In this document: piece by piece, positions 9,231 through 19,762 of the stretch
How positions within the stretch are numbered: the first letter of the stretch is position 1
How the letters are laid out: every line of letters starts with the position of its first letter
Origin: Pseudomonas ovata
GTDB taxonomy: Bacteria > Pseudomonadota > Gammaproteobacteria > Pseudomonadales > Pseudomonadaceae
Direction of reading: 5' to 3'
NCBI RefSeq assembly: GCF_003131185.1
Contig: NZ_QFFU01000006.1
Coordinates: forward strand, 124,001 to 188,000
Length of the DNA: 64,000 nt
Position numbers and translations under genes: made by a program
Notes under the pieces: generated by a model
Told to the model about the DNA's origin: nothing
Database searches by the model: none
Seen by the model: only the letters and a program-made list of their open reading frames with translations

Positions 9231-9659
9231 TCAAAGACGCTGTAGTCGGTGATCTTGCGGAGCATAGCCTTGTTTGCGGTATTCCCGGAAGCTCTCGCGG
9301 GCCGACAGGCGGATCGTCGGTTCTTCGGTCACCACTTCGGCCACGCGGGCAAAACGCTTGAAAAAAGGGGCGATGCGTAGGTCGAGGTTGATCAGCAAAT
9401 CCTGATGCGCGCCCGGATCATCGCCCAGGCCCAACACCACAGGGGCGTGTGCGTCGGTTTCGGCATCGCCGTGCGGCACGAAGCTTTCACCCTTGAAGCG
9501 CCACAGCCGGGCGTCGAGGTCGGCACGCTGGGTGGCGTCGCTGCAATGCAGGTAGACCCGGTGGCCGAGGCGCCAGGCTTTCTCGGTGAGCTTGCAGGCA
9601 AAGTCCAGCCGCGCTTCGAGGGTGGGGCTGGGCAGGATATAGAAGTCGATCTGGGTCAT
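9231..9659 (-). CDS. holC: DNA polymerase III subunit chi
   Basis: A 142-residue protein with the chi fold pattern: MTQIDFYIL at the N-terminus, CKLTEKAWRLGHRVYLHC, a LWRFKGESFVPH segment corresponding to the family LW-F---FIPH motif, and the closing FREYRKQGYAPQDHRL. Chi joins psi in the clamp loader and links the polymerase to SSB. It lies 50 nt downstream of pepA, the usual pepA-holC arrangement of gammaproteobacteria, and is followed by the holC-linked gene after 7 nt. Confidence 0.93.
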   Translation of the reverse strand: MTQIDFYILPSPTLEARLDFACKLTEKAWRLGHRVYLHCSDATQRADLDARLWRFKGESFVPHGDAETDAHAPVVLGLGDDPGAHQDLLINLDLRIAPFFKRFARVAEVVTEEPTIRLSARESFREYRKQGYAPQDHRLQRL

Positions 9660-9708
9660 AGGCGGTTACCGGCTGCGCCTTGCCGGCCAGGCAAGGCGCA
9701 GTGCGCGG

Positions 9709-11517
<1,809 letters not shown>

Positions 11518-12645
11518 TTGATTGTCTTTCGTTATCTGTCCCGGGAAGTGCTGGTCACATTGAGTGCGGTCAGCGCCGTGCTGCTGGTCATCATCATGAG
11601 CGGGCGCTTCATCAAGTACCTGGCCCAGGCGGCCTCGGGTGCGCTCGACCCTGGCGTACTGTTCCTGATCATGGGCTTTCGCCTGCCGGGCTTTCTGCAA
11701 CTGATCCTGCCGCTGGGGCTGTTTCTCGGCATCCTGCTGGCGTACGGCCGGCTGTACCTGGAAAGCGAGATGACCGTGCTGGCGGCCACCGGCATGAGCC
11801 AGCAGCGCCTGCTGGCCATTACCCTGGCGCCGGCGGCGCTGATCGCCCTGCTGGTGGCCTGGCTGAGTTTCAGCCTGGCACCGCAGGGGGCTGCGCAGTT
11901 CTCGGTGCTGATCAACAAGCAGGATTCGCTGACCGAGTTCGACACCCTGGTGCCCGGACGTTTCCAGGCGCTGCGTGACGGCACCCGCGTGACCTACACC
12001 CAGCAATTGTCCGAAGACCGTACCCAACTGGGCGGTATCTTCATTTCCGAGCGGCGCCTGTCCGGCGACAAGAGCAAGGAGAGCGGCATCACCGTGCTGG
12101 TCGCCGAGAAGGGCCGCCAGGAAGTGCGTCCCGACGGCAGCCGCTTCCTGGTGCTGGAAAACGGCTATCGCTACGACGGCAACCCGGGCGAGGCCAATTA
12201 CCGGGCCATCCAGTACGACACCTACGGTGCCCTGCTGCCCAAGCCTGAAATCAGCGCCGAAGTCACCGAGCGCGATGCGATCCCCACCGCCGAGCTGTTC
12301 GGCAACGACACCCCGCGTTACCAGGCCGAACTGCACTGGCGCATGTCGCTGCCGATCCTGGTGTTCATCGTGACCCTGATGGCCGTGCCCCTGTCGCGGG
12401 TCAACCCGCGCCAGGGCCGTTATCTGAAACTCTTGCCGGCGATTCTTCTGTACATGGCCTACCTGACGATTCTGATTGCCGTGCGCGGCGCCCTGGAGAA
12501 GGGCAAGCTGCCCATGGCCCTGGGTATGTGGTGGGTTCATGGGCTGTTCCTGGCGATCGGCCTGTTGCTGCTGTACTGGGAGCCGCTACGCCTGAAGCGG
12601 GCGGCTCGCCGCAGCGCAGGGGAGGTGGCTCATGGGAATGCTTGA
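11518..12645 (+). CDS. lptF: LPS export ABC transporter permease LptF
   Basis: A 375-residue inner-membrane protein of the YjgP/YjgQ family. It has N-terminal membrane segments (VLVTLSAVSAVLLVIIM, LILPLGLFLGILLAYGRL), a central periplasmic beta-jellyroll region (about residues 120-265) and three further C-terminal helices. With LptG and the LptB2 ATPase it extracts LPS from the inner membrane and passes it to LptC. The preferred start is TTG at 11518 (MIVFRYLSREV), with GGAG 8 nt upstream. A GTG at 11509 would overlap that Shine-Dalgarno. lptG begins before its stop. Confidence 0.95.
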   Translation: MIVFRYLSREVLVTLSAVSAVLLVIIMSGRFIKYLAQAASGALDPGVLFLIMGFRLPGFLQLILPLGLFLGILLAYGRLYLESEMTVLAATGMSQQRLLAITLAPAALIALLVAWLSFSLAPQGAAQFSVLINKQDSLTEFDTLVPGRFQALRDGTRVTYTQQLSEDRTQLGGIFISERRLSGDKSKESGITVLVAEKGRQEVRPDGSRFLVLENGYRYDGNPGEANYRAIQYDTYGALLPKPEISAEVTERDAIPTAELFGNDTPRYQAELHWRMSLPILVFIVTLMAVPLSRVNPRQGRYLKLLPAILLYMAYLTILIAVRGALEKGKLPMALGMWWVHGLFLAIGLLLLYWEPLRLKRAARRSAGEVAHGNA

Positions 12646-13693
12646 TCGCTACATCGGCAAGAGCGTCTTCGTGGCGATCCTGGCCGTGCTGGGCATCATC
12701 CTCGGGCTGGCGTCGCTGTTTGCGCTGATCGACGAGATGGGCGACATCAGCGACAGCTACACGTTGATGGACGCCGGCGCCTTCGTGCTGCTTACCGCGC
12801 CGCGCCGGGTCTACGAAATGCTGCCGATGGCCGCACTGATCGGCTGCCTGATCGGCCTGGGCAGCCTGGCCAGCAGCAGCGAGCTGACCATCATGCGCGC
12901 CGCCGGCGTGTCCATCGGCCGCATTGTCTGGGCGGTGATGAAGCCGATGCTGGTGCTGATGCTGGTCGGTGTGCTGGTGGGCGAGTACGTGGCGCCGGCC
13001 GCCGAGAACAAGGGCCAGGCCGACCGCTCGCTGGCCCAGGGCACCGGCGAGTCACAAAGCGCCAAGCATGGCCTGTGGCACCGCCAGGGTGATGAGTTCA
13101 TCCATATCAACAGCGTGCAGCCCAACGGGCTGATGTACGGCGTGACCCGCTACCGCTTCGACGAGCAGCGCCACATGCTGACTTCCAGCTTTGCCCGGCA
13201 GGCCAACTACCAGCAGGATTACTGGGAACTGAGCGATATCACGACCACGCATTTCCGCAATGGCCAGACCGATATCGTCAAGACACCGACCGAGCGCTGG
13301 GACGTCTCCCTGAGCCCGCAGTTGCTGAGCACGGTGATCATGCCGCCGGAATCGTTGTCGATCACCGGCCTGTGGAGCTATGCCCATTACCTGGGTGACC
13401 AGGGCCTGAACAACGGCCGCTACTGGCTGGCGTTCTGGACCAAGGTGCTGCAGCCGCTGGTGACCGTGGCGCTGGTGCTGATGGCCATTTCGTTCATCTT
13501 CGGCCCGCTGCGTTCGGTGACCCTGGGCCAGCGCGTATTCACCGGCGTGCTGGTGGGCTTCATCTTCCGCATCGCCCAGGACCTGCTGGGGCCTTCGAGC
13601 CTGGTGTTCGGCTTCTCGCCACTGTTCGCCGTGCTGGTGCCGGCCGGTGTCTGTGCCGTGGCCGGGGTGCTGCTGCTGCGCCGGGCCGGGTAA
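12632..13693 (+). CDS. lptG: LPS export ABC transporter permease LptG
   Basis: A 353-residue partner of LptF with the same architecture: an N-terminal helix, a helix pair (LPMAALIGCLIGLGSLASSSELTIMRAAGVS), a periplasmic domain (about residues 120-265) and three C-terminal helices ending in LVPAGVCAVAGVLLLRRAG. The ATG at 12632 is preceded by GGGAGG and overlaps the end of lptF by 14 nt, indicating translational coupling. lptB, lptC and lptA are not in this window, as is usual for Pseudomonas. Confidence 0.95.
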   Translation: MGMLDRYIGKSVFVAILAVLGIILGLASLFALIDEMGDISDSYTLMDAGAFVLLTAPRRVYEMLPMAALIGCLIGLGSLASSSELTIMRAAGVSIGRIVWAVMKPMLVLMLVGVLVGEYVAPAAENKGQADRSLAQGTGESQSAKHGLWHRQGDEFIHINSVQPNGLMYGVTRYRFDEQRHMLTSSFARQANYQQDYWELSDITTTHFRNGQTDIVKTPTERWDVSLSPQLLSTVIMPPESLSITGLWSYAHYLGDQGLNNGRYWLAFWTKVLQPLVTVALVLMAISFIFGPLRSVTLGQRVFTGVLVGFIFRIAQDLLGPSSLVFGFSPLFAVLVPAGVCAVAGVLLLRRAG

Positions 13694-13703
13694 GAAATCT
13701 GTT

Positions 13704-13763
13704 GGAGCGACCAACGGTCGAGAATGCCGCACTGCGGGTCTTTTCGCGACCGTTGGTCGCTCC
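13704..13763. repeat. Dispersed palindrome, family B, copy 1
   Basis: Perfect 17-bp inverted arms GGAGCGACCAACGGTCG and CGACCGTTGGTCGCTCC enclose a GAATGCCGC-containing loop. It starts 10 nt after the lptG stop. A second copy follows eda at 40287-40351. Position after 3' gene ends suggests an mRNA-end or REP-type role. Confidence 0.85.
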
Positions 13764-13810
13764 TACGGGTATCTCCATCATGCGTTGTGTGTGATCGGCG
13801 GCGCTTTGCT

Positions 13811-14296
13811 TCAGCCGCGAGCAGGCAAGCGCACCAGCACGCTGTTGGAATACCGGTCGTGCCAGGTGCGGCCCTGTCGGTCGTACAGGCTCCAGAAAAA
13901 TCCCGCGCCAAAGCACAGCGCCGAAGCGATGGCGACCATGAAGCGCAGCAGCGCCTGGGTCAGGCTGATGGCGCTGCCATCGGTGTTCTGCACCCGTACG
14001 CCCCAGGCTTGCATGCCCAGCGTCTGGCCGCTACGGGTCCAGAACCCGCCATAAAAGGCAAAGGCCGCCAGCAACAGCAACGTCGACAGTACCGGGTCAC
14101 CATCCATGGCGCCTGAGTCGCTCAACTGGCGCAGGCGCGCCTGACCGACGAAGGCCATCCAGATCAATTTATAGATAAAAGCCGTGACGATCAGGATCGC
14201 CAGGCACAGCAGCAGGTCATAGCCCGCAGCGGCCAGGCGTCGCAACAGCGGGGCGGGGGCAAAGGCACCTTGCGGCTGGAGCAGGCGTGTGGGCAT
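13811..14296 (-). CDS. RDD family membrane protein
   Basis: A 161-residue protein. LLRRLAAAGYDLLLCLAILIV contains the Arg-Arg...Asp pattern that names the RDD domain. Three or so membrane segments follow (VLSTLLLLAAFAFYGGFW, LRFMVAIASALCFGAGFFW), and GMQAWGVRVQNTDG and DRQGRTWHDR are typical of the family. The start at 14296 has GAGG upstream on the minus strand and avoids a poorly supported 16-residue extension. Function is unknown; some RDD proteins are proposed ion/proton antiporters. It is a monocistronic gene convergent with lptG. Confidence 0.85.
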   Translation of the reverse strand: MPTRLLQPQGAFAPAPLLRRLAAAGYDLLLCLAILIVTAFIYKLIWMAFVGQARLRQLSDSGAMDGDPVLSTLLLLAAFAFYGGFWTRSGQTLGMQAWGVRVQNTDGSAISLTQALLRFMVAIASALCFGAGFFWSLYDRQGRTWHDRYSNSVLVRLPARG

Positions 14297-14342
14297 GGCG
14301 GAGCCTCGTTGAATCAGGCCGGTGGCGCGACATGACGCCCAC

Positions 14343-14378
14343 AAAAAAGCCCCTGATAACTGAATATCAGGGGCTTTC
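14343..14378 (-). terminator. Rho-independent terminator of the cold-shock gene
   Basis: Hairpin AGCCCCTGATA - ACTGAA - TATCAGGGGCT. The minus strand reads into TTTTTT, 17 nt after the cold-shock gene stop. Confidence 0.85.
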
Positions 14379-14394
14379 GGCGATCACGCAGTGA

Positions 14395-14607
14395 TCAGGC
14401 TTCGGCTTGTACTTCGTCAGCCTGCAGGCCTTTCTGGCCTTGAACAGCGACGAAAGTCACTTTCTGGCCTTCTTTCAGGCTCTTGAAGCCGTTGCCCTGA
14501 ATCGCGCGGAAGTGCACGAACAGATCCGGACCGCTTTCAGGAGTGATAAAACCAAAACCTTTTTCGTCGTTGAACCACTTGACGGTACCGCTCTGACGTT
14601 GAGACAT
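14395..14607 (-). CDS. cspA: Cold-shock domain protein, CspA family
   Basis: A 70-residue single cold-shock domain. RNP1 is KGFGFI (in [14 protein letters not shown]) and RNP2 is LFVHF (in [11 protein letters not shown]). It binds single-stranded RNA/DNA and melts RNA structure. AAGGAAAT lies just before the ATG. The upstream intergenic region is long, as with cold-regulated csp leaders, but I cannot tell from sequence whether this paralogue is cold-induced, growth-phase-induced or constitutive. The family assignment is secure; the exact paralogue letter is not. Confidence 0.9.
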   Translation of the reverse strand: MSQRQSGTVKWFNDEKGFGFITPESGPDLFVHFRAIQGNGFKSLKEGQKVTFVAVQGQKGLQADEVQAEA

Positions 14608-15009
14608 GTTCTTATTTCCTTGACGCTTGAATTTAATGACAGACTCTTTCGACGGGTTAATGGAAGTCGAAAAAGTACTGGGGCTGGTTGCAGGAAGTAA
14701 GAAACGTAGAGCGGGATGTAGCGATACTTAGAGCTACTGCCCAGGTCCCGATTCAGCGACCTTTGCAAACACAGTTCGAGAACTCTACGCCAACTCTCGT
14801 TACAAAAACAAGCCCTGCAGAGCCCCTATTTCAAAGGGCTTGAGCAATGCCCAATGATTGTTCATGGCGCACAGGTTTATCCCGGTGCCAGCCTGCCCGT
14901 GCACTTTGTCAGTGCAGTGTGTCAGGCGATCGAGAGCGCATTGCCGCCTGATGAAAAAAGACCGATCACGCTGTTTTTTTGCCATCAGGCGGAATATTGA
15001 CGTCGGTCG
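14608..15009. promoter_or_regulatory. Intergenic region between cold-shock gene and gcvT
   Basis: These 402 bases include the upstream region of the cold-shock gene (minus strand), which could be a structured 5' leader. Near gcvT they include a long hairpin: CCGCCTGATG (14944-14953) pairs with CATCAGGCGG, and an inner A-run pairs with a T-run. The hairpin may end gcvT transcription. A small open frame at 14854-15000 is listed separately at low confidence. Confidence 0.4.
14854..15000 (+). other. Possible 48-residue open frame, doubtful
   Basis: ATG at 14854 to TGA at 15000 would encode a peptide opening MIVHGAQVYPGAS and ending LFFCHQAEY. The frame stays open upstream to 14722 without an alternative start. 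Codon third positions look moderately coding-like. No good ribosome-binding site precedes it, and its last third coincides with a strong hairpin, so it may be chance or the remnant of a lost gene. Confidence 0.2.
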
Positions 15010-16134
15010 TCAGCCCCGGAAGTAACGCGGTGCCACGAAAGGCATTTTGCTGACTCGCAGGGGGACTTTCTTGCCCCTGACCAGCGCAAAGACCTCGCTG
15101 TCCAGCGCACTGAAACGGCTCTCTACATAACCCATCGCCAGGGGGCCGCCCAGGCTTGGGCCGAAGCCACCGCTGGTGACTTCGCCGACAGGGCGATCGT
15201 GCTCATCGACGATCACTGCCCCTTCACGCACAGGCGTTCTTTCCTGTGGCAACAGGCCGACCCGCTTACGTTGAGTGCCCTCCTGCTGCCGGGCGAAAAT
15301 GCGTTCGGCGCCAGGGAAGCCACCGGCTCGCGCGCCGTCGACGCGACGGGCCCTGGAAATGGCCCAGAGCAGGCTCGCCTCCACAGGCGAAGTGTCACCA
15401 TTCATGTCATGGCCATACAGGCACAGGCCTGCTTCCAGGCGCAACGAGTCACGGGCACCCAGGCCGATGGCCTCCACTTCCGGCTCTGCCAGCAGGCGCC
15501 GCGCCAGGGCATCGGCCTCGGCGGCCGGCACGGAAATTTCGAAGCCGTCTTCACCGGTGTAGCCGGAGCGGCTGACGAAGCAGTCGCTGCCCTGGATCGA
15601 TACACGGGCGAACTGCATGAAGGTCATGCCGGCCACGCTCGGCGCCAGCCGGGTCAGCACTGCAGCGGCCTGGGGACCTTGCAGGGCGAGCAGGGCGCGC
15701 TCCTCGAACAGCGATTCGATCTTGCACTGTCCGGCCAGGTGCTGACACAGGTGCGCCAGGTCCTGGTCCTTGCAGGCGGCGTTGACCACCAGCAACCACT
15801 GCTCGTCGCCGAGCCTGGCCACCATCAGGTCATCGAGGATGCCGCCCTCGGCGTTGGTGAACAGCGCATAGCGCTGCATGCCCACCGGCAGGTCGATGAT
15901 GTCCACCGGCACCAGGGTTTCCAGGGCGCGGGCTGCATCGGGGCCGCTGAGCAGGATCTGGCCCATGTGCGAGACATCGAACAGTCCGGCCTGGGCACGG
16001 GTGTGCAGGTGTTCCTTCATGACCCCGAGCGGGTATTGCACGGGCATGTCGTAACCGGCGAACGGCACCATCCTGGCCCCCAGTTCGCGGTGCAGGGCGT
16101 GCAGCGGTGTAACCTGCAAAGATTCGTCAGACAT
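15010..16134 (-). CDS. gcvT: Glycine cleavage system T protein (aminomethyltransferase)
   Basis: A 374-residue folate-dependent aminomethyltransferase. It transfers the methylene group from the aminomethyl-lipoyl arm of GcvH to tetrahydrofolate and releases ammonia. Family markers include MVPFAGYDMPVQYP, GLFDVSHMGQI, the SGYTGEDGFEI block and GARDSLRLEAGLCLYGHDM. AAGGA lies 7 nt before the ATG at 16134; an in-frame ATG 18 nt upstream lacks this. It is the third gene of gcvH-gcvP-gcvT, 92 nt after gcvP. Confidence 0.96.
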   Translation of the reverse strand: MSDESLQVTPLHALHRELGARMVPFAGYDMPVQYPLGVMKEHLHTRAQAGLFDVSHMGQILLSGPDAARALETLVPVDIIDLPVGMQRYALFTNAEGGILDDLMVARLGDEQWLLVVNAACKDQDLAHLCQHLAGQCKIESLFEERALLALQGPQAAAVLTRLAPSVAGMTFMQFARVSIQGSDCFVSRSGYTGEDGFEISVPAAEADALARRLLAEPEVEAIGLGARDSLRLEAGLCLYGHDMNGDTSPVEASLLWAISRARRVDGARAGGFPGAERIFARQQEGTQRKRVGLLPQERTPVREGAVIVDEHDRPVGEVTSGGFGPSLGGPLAMGYVESRFSALDSEVFALVRGKKVPLRVSKMPFVAPRYFRG

Positions 16135-16226
16135 GGTCGATTCCTTGGACATAAGGCGTACGAGACGTACGAGAGGCCCGGCCCCGGCATCGGGGCGGAC
16201 CTGGCAAGAGGGGGATCAGGCAGCGA
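16135..16226 (-). other. gcvP-gcvT spacer with hairpin
   Basis: This 92-nt spacer has a GC hairpin (GCCCCG-ATGC-CGGGGC on the minus strand, about 16183-16198) and a CGTACGAGA direct repeat. There is no T-tract, so it may tune rather than end transcription. In other pseudomonads I recall sdaA (and glyA) lying between gcvP and gcvT; neither is here. Confidence 0.45.
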
Positions 16227-19091
16227 TCAAGCCTGCTGATAGCTCTCGATGGACGGGCAGGCGCATACCAGGTTGCGGTCGCCATACACGTTGTCGACAC
16301 GACCCACCGGCGGCCAGTACTTGCCCTCGACCAGCGAGGCCACGGGGTAGACCGCCTGTTCGCGGCTGTACGGGTGTTCCCAGTGGCCGGCCAGTTCGGC
16401 AGCGGTGTGCGGGGCGTTCTTGAGCGGGTTGTCGTCCTTGTCCAGCGTGCCGTTTTCCACTGCGCGGATTTCTTCACGGATGGTAATCATGGCCTCGCAG
16501 AAGCGGTCCAGCTCTTCCTTGGCTTCACTCTCGGTCGGCTCGATCATCAGTGTGCCGGCCACCGGGAAGGACATGGTGGGGGCGTGGAAGCCGAAATCGA
16601 TCAGGCGCTTGGCCACGTCATCGACGGTGATGCCGCTGCTGTCCTTGAGCGGGCGCAGGTCCAGGATGCACTCGTGGGCCACCAGGCCGTTGCTGCCGCT
16701 GTAGAGCACCGGGTAATGCTCTTCGAGGCGCCGGGCAATGTAGTTGGCATTGAGGATCGCGATCTGCGAGGCGCGCTTGAGACCTTCGCCGCCCATCATG
16801 CGGATATACATCCAGGTGATTGGCAGGATGCTGGCGCTGCCGAATGGCGCCGCGCACACCGCGCCTTCCTGGCGGTCCATGTTGCGATGGCCGGGCAGGA
16901 AGGGCGCCAGGTGCGACTTGACGCCGATCGGGCCGACGCCCGGACCGCCACCGCCGTGGGGAATGCAGAAGGTCTTGTGCAGGTTCAGGTGCGAGACGTC
17001 GCCGCCGAACTTGCCCGGTGCGCACAGGCCGACCATGGCGTTCATGTTGGCGCCGTCGATATACACCTGGCCGCCGTTGTCATGGACGATGGCGCAGATT
17101 TCGCGAATGCCTTCCTCGAACACGCCGTGGGTCGACGGGTAGGTGATCATCAACGCGGCCAGTTGCTCGCTGTGCTGCAGGGCCTTGGCGCGCAGGTCGT
17201 CGATGTCGACGTTGCCACGGGCATCGCAGGCAGTGACCACCACGCGCATGCCGGCCATCTGCGCGGTGGCCGGGTTGGTGCCGTGCGCCGAGGACGGGAT
17301 CAGGCACACGTCGCGGTGCGCGTCGCCACGGCTCTGGTGGTAGGCGCGAATGGCCAGCAGGCCCGCGTACTCGCCCTGGGAGCCGGCGTTGGGCTGCAGC
17401 GACACGGCGTCATAGCCGGTGGCGGCGCACAGCATTGCTTCCAGTTCTTCGGTCAGCAACTGGTAGCCTGCGCTTTGCCCGGCAGGGGCGAACGGGTGCA
17501 GGTTGCCGAACTCGGCCCAGGTCACCGGGATCATTTCGCTGGCGGCATTGAGCTTCATGGTGCACGAGCCCAGCGGGATCATGCTGCGGTCCAGCGCCAG
17601 GTCCTTGTCGGCCAGCTTGCGCAGGTAGCGCATCAGCTCGGTTTCGGAGTGATAGCGGTTGAACACCGGGTGTTCCAGGATCGCCGACTGGCGCAGCAGG
17701 CCGTGCGGCAGGCGCGAAGGCGTGCTGGTGGCCAGGGCCTCGAAGTCCGGCAGGTCCTGGCCGTCACTGATCAGCACCGCCCACAGGGCCTTGATGGCCT
17801 CGGGCGAGGTGGTCTCGTCGAACGATACGCCGAGGCGCTCGTCGTCGATGACCCGCAGGTTGATCTGGTGGGCGCGGGCCCTGGCGTGCAGTTCGGCGGT
17901 GCGGCTGCCGGTGGCCAGGGTCAGGCTGTCGAAGAAGAATGCCTGCTCGGCCTTCAGGCCCAGCAGGCGCAGGCCTTCGGCGAAAATAGCGGTCAGGCGA
18001 TGGGTGCGCCGGGCGATCCGGGTCAGGCCTTCAGGGCCGTGGTATACGGCGTACATGCTGGCGATGTTGGCCAGCAGCACCTGGGCGGTGCAGATGTTGC
18101 TGGTGGCCTTCTCGCGGCGGATGTGCTGTTCGCGGGTCTGCATGGCCAGGCGCAGGGCCTGCTTGCCATGGCGGTCGACCGACACGCCGACCAGGCGGCC
18201 CGGCATGTCGCGCTTGAACGCATCGCGGGTCGAGAAATAGGCGGCATGCGGGCCGCCAAAGCCCAACGGCACGCCAAAGCGCTGCGCGGTGCCGATGGCC
18301 ACGTCGGCACCGAATTCGCCCGGCGGGGTGAGCAGGGTCAGGGCCAGCAGGTCGGCGGCCACGGCCACCAGTGCATGGGCGCCATGGAAGCGCTCGATCA
18401 GTTCGGCATAGTCGAACACGTCGCCGTTGCTGGCCGGGTATTGCAGCAGGGCGCCGAAGTAGTCGCTGACATCGCCCAGCTCGGCTTCATCGGCCACCAC
18501 CACCTCGATACCCAGCGGCTCTGCGCGGGTGCGCAGCACATCCAGGGTCTGCGGGTGGCAATGGGCCGAGGCGAAGAACTGCTGGCTGCCCTTGTTCTTG
18601 CTCAGACGCTTGCAGAAGGTCATGGCTTCGGCGGCGGCAGTGGCCTCGTCGAGCAACGAGGCGTTGGCAATCGGCAGGCCGGTCAGGTCGCTGATCAGGG
18701 TCTGGAAATTCAGCAGCGCCTCGAGGCGGCCCTGGGAGATTTCTGGTTGATACGGCGTGTAGGCGGTGTACCAGGCCGGGTTTTCCAGCAGGTTGCGCAG
18801 GATCGGCGCCGGGGTGTGGGTATTGTAGTAGCCCTGGCCGATGTAGCTCTTGAACAGCTGGTTCTGGCTGGCGATGGCCTTGATCGAAGCCAGGGCGTCG
18901 GCTTCGCTTTGTCCGGCCGACAGGCCGAGCACGCTGGTGCCCTTGATGCTTTCAGGGATGACGCTGGCGGTCAGGGTGTCGAGCGAATCGAAGCCCAGGG
19001 TCTGCAGCATGGCGTGTTCGTCCGCCGCACGCGGGCCGATGTGCCGGGCGATGAATTCATTGGCGGTATCAAGCTCGATACGATCGGTCAT
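16227..19091 (-). CDS. gcvP: Glycine dehydrogenase (decarboxylating), P protein
   Basis: A 954-residue fused-type P protein. It decarboxylates glycine with pyridoxal phosphate and loads the aminomethyl group on the GcvH lipoyl arm. The PLP lysine is K706 in [18 protein letters not shown], followed by the Gly-rich loop. [13 protein letters not shown] at the N-terminus is diagnostic. The ATG at 19091 is chosen because GAGGAGCG precedes it, 10 nt after the gcvH stop. An in-frame start 24 nt upstream would overlap gcvH. Confidence 0.97.
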   Translation of the reverse strand: MTDRIELDTANEFIARHIGPRAADEHAMLQTLGFDSLDTLTASVIPESIKGTSVLGLSAGQSEADALASIKAIASQNQLFKSYIGQGYYNTHTPAPILRNLLENPAWYTAYTPYQPEISQGRLEALLNFQTLISDLTGLPIANASLLDEATAAAEAMTFCKRLSKNKGSQQFFASAHCHPQTLDVLRTRAEPLGIEVVVADEAELGDVSDYFGALLQYPASNGDVFDYAELIERFHGAHALVAVAADLLALTLLTPPGEFGADVAIGTAQRFGVPLGFGGPHAAYFSTRDAFKRDMPGRLVGVSVDRHGKQALRLAMQTREQHIRREKATSNICTAQVLLANIASMYAVYHGPEGLTRIARRTHRLTAIFAEGLRLLGLKAEQAFFFDSLTLATGSRTAELHARARAHQINLRVIDDERLGVSFDETTSPEAIKALWAVLISDGQDLPDFEALATSTPSRLPHGLLRQSAILEHPVFNRYHSETELMRYLRKLADKDLALDRSMIPLGSCTMKLNAASEMIPVTWAEFGNLHPFAPAGQSAGYQLLTEELEAMLCAATGYDAVSLQPNAGSQGEYAGLLAIRAYHQSRGDAHRDVCLIPSSAHGTNPATAQMAGMRVVVTACDARGNVDIDDLRAKALQHSEQLAALMITYPSTHGVFEEGIREICAIVHDNGGQVYIDGANMNAMVGLCAPGKFGGDVSHLNLHKTFCIPHGGGGPGVGPIGVKSHLAPFLPGHRNMDRQEGAVCAAPFGSASILPITWMYIRMMGGEGLKRASQIAILNANYIARRLEEHYPVLYSGSNGLVAHECILDLRPLKDSSGITVDDVAKRLIDFGFHAPTMSFPVAGTLMIEPTESEAKEELDRFCEAMITIREEIRAVENGTLDKDDNPLKNAPHTAAELAGHWEHPYSREQAVYPVASLVEGKYWPPVGRVDNVYGDRNLVCACPSIESYQQA

Positions 19092-19101
19092 GGCGCGCTC
19101 C

Positions 19102-19485
19102 TCAGGCTTGGTCATTGGCTTGGATCAGGCGGTCATAAGCGTCCTGATCGAGCAAGGTGGCGATGGCACCGGCGTCGGCGGGTACGAAGCGGAAAAACCA
19201 GCCGGCGCCCAGCGCATCCTCATTGACCAGCTCAGGCGTGTCGGCCAGGGCGTTGTTGACCTCGACCACTTCGCCTTCAAGGGGCATGTACAGGCTGCTG
19301 GCGGCTTTTACCGATTCCACGACCGATACTTCGGCGTGTTGAGTGTAGGCCTGTAATTCGGGAAGCTGGACAAACACCACATCACCGAGCGAGTTCTGGG
19401 CGTAAGGCGTGATGCCGACGGTGTAGCTGCCATCGGCTTCGGCTTTCAGCCATTCGTGTTCCACGGTGAATCGCAACTCGCTCAT
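19102..19485 (-). CDS. gcvH: Glycine cleavage system H protein
   Basis: A 127-residue lipoyl carrier that shuttles the aminomethyl intermediate between P, T and L proteins. The lipoylated residue is K60 in [19 protein letters not shown] and [12 protein letters not shown] are typical H-protein blocks. It is first in the operon, with GAGGAG just before the ATG. A sigma-54 promoter and dyads for GcsR lie upstream, indicating glycine-responsive, RpoN-dependent expression. Confidence 0.97.
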   Translation of the reverse strand: MSELRFTVEHEWLKAEADGSYTVGITPYAQNSLGDVVFVQLPELQAYTQHAEVSVVESVKAASSLYMPLEGEVVEVNNALADTPELVNEDALGAGWFFRFVPADAGAIATLLDQDAYDRLIQANDQA

Positions 19486-19541
19486 AAAGACTCCTCAGGG
19501 GATCGGGATGGGCCGCCAGGGCGCGCCGTATGCAAAGTCCT

Positions 19542-19558
19542 TAGCAAGTTTGTGGCCA
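19542..19558 (-). promoter_or_regulatory. Predicted sigma-54 promoter of gcvHPT
   Basis: The minus strand reads TGGCCACAAACTTGCTA, with the invariant GG and GC separated by 10 nt. This puts transcription start about 45 nt before the gcvH ATG. The adjacent activator gene encodes a protein with an intact GAFTGA loop, which fits. Confidence 0.72.
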
Positions 19559-19623
19559 AGTCCCTGTTTCCCTTTATTTATCAGGTGGTTGTGAGGTTTT
19601 CCGGCTTTTGTGAAAGTGACGTG

Positions 19624-19742
19624 TGTAACGAATTCGCTACGGTAATCCAGGGGGGCATTCGTCACCTGGGTGGCAAAGCCTTGCAGGGCGCCTTGTACAG
19701 TGGCTTGTAGTGAAATCGTTACGATGGAACGAAATCGATACG
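19624..19742 (-). promoter_or_regulatory. Three predicted GcsR enhancer sites upstream of gcvH
   Basis: Three 18-bp dyads share the form TGNARYG-N4-CGNTACG: TGTAACG-AATT-CGCTACG (19624-19641), TGTAGTG-AAAT-CGTTACG (19706-19723) and TGGAACG-AAAT-CGATACG (19725-19742). They lie 65-200 bp upstream of the sigma-54 promoter, the usual place for enhancer-binding-protein sites. They resemble the TGTAACG-N4-CGTTCCG sites I recall for P. aeruginosa GcsR. Confidence 0.65.
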
Positions 19743-19762
19743 TTAAGTGGGGTGCGCAGCAA

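Noticed and set aside
14800..14985. 61-codon minus-strand frame MAKKQRDRSF...
   Set aside because: Overlaps the gcvT downstream hairpin, lacks a ribosome-binding site and has no recognisable pattern.
16374..19226. A 950-codon open frame on the plus strand opposite gcvP
   Set aside because: It mirrors gcvP and part of gcvH, with low-complexity composition and no family resemblance.
19486..19762. Glycine riboswitch upstream of gcvH
   Set aside because: No glycine-aptamer-like structure seen; the leader from the predicted sigma-54 start is only about 45 nt, and control by GcsR explains the locus.
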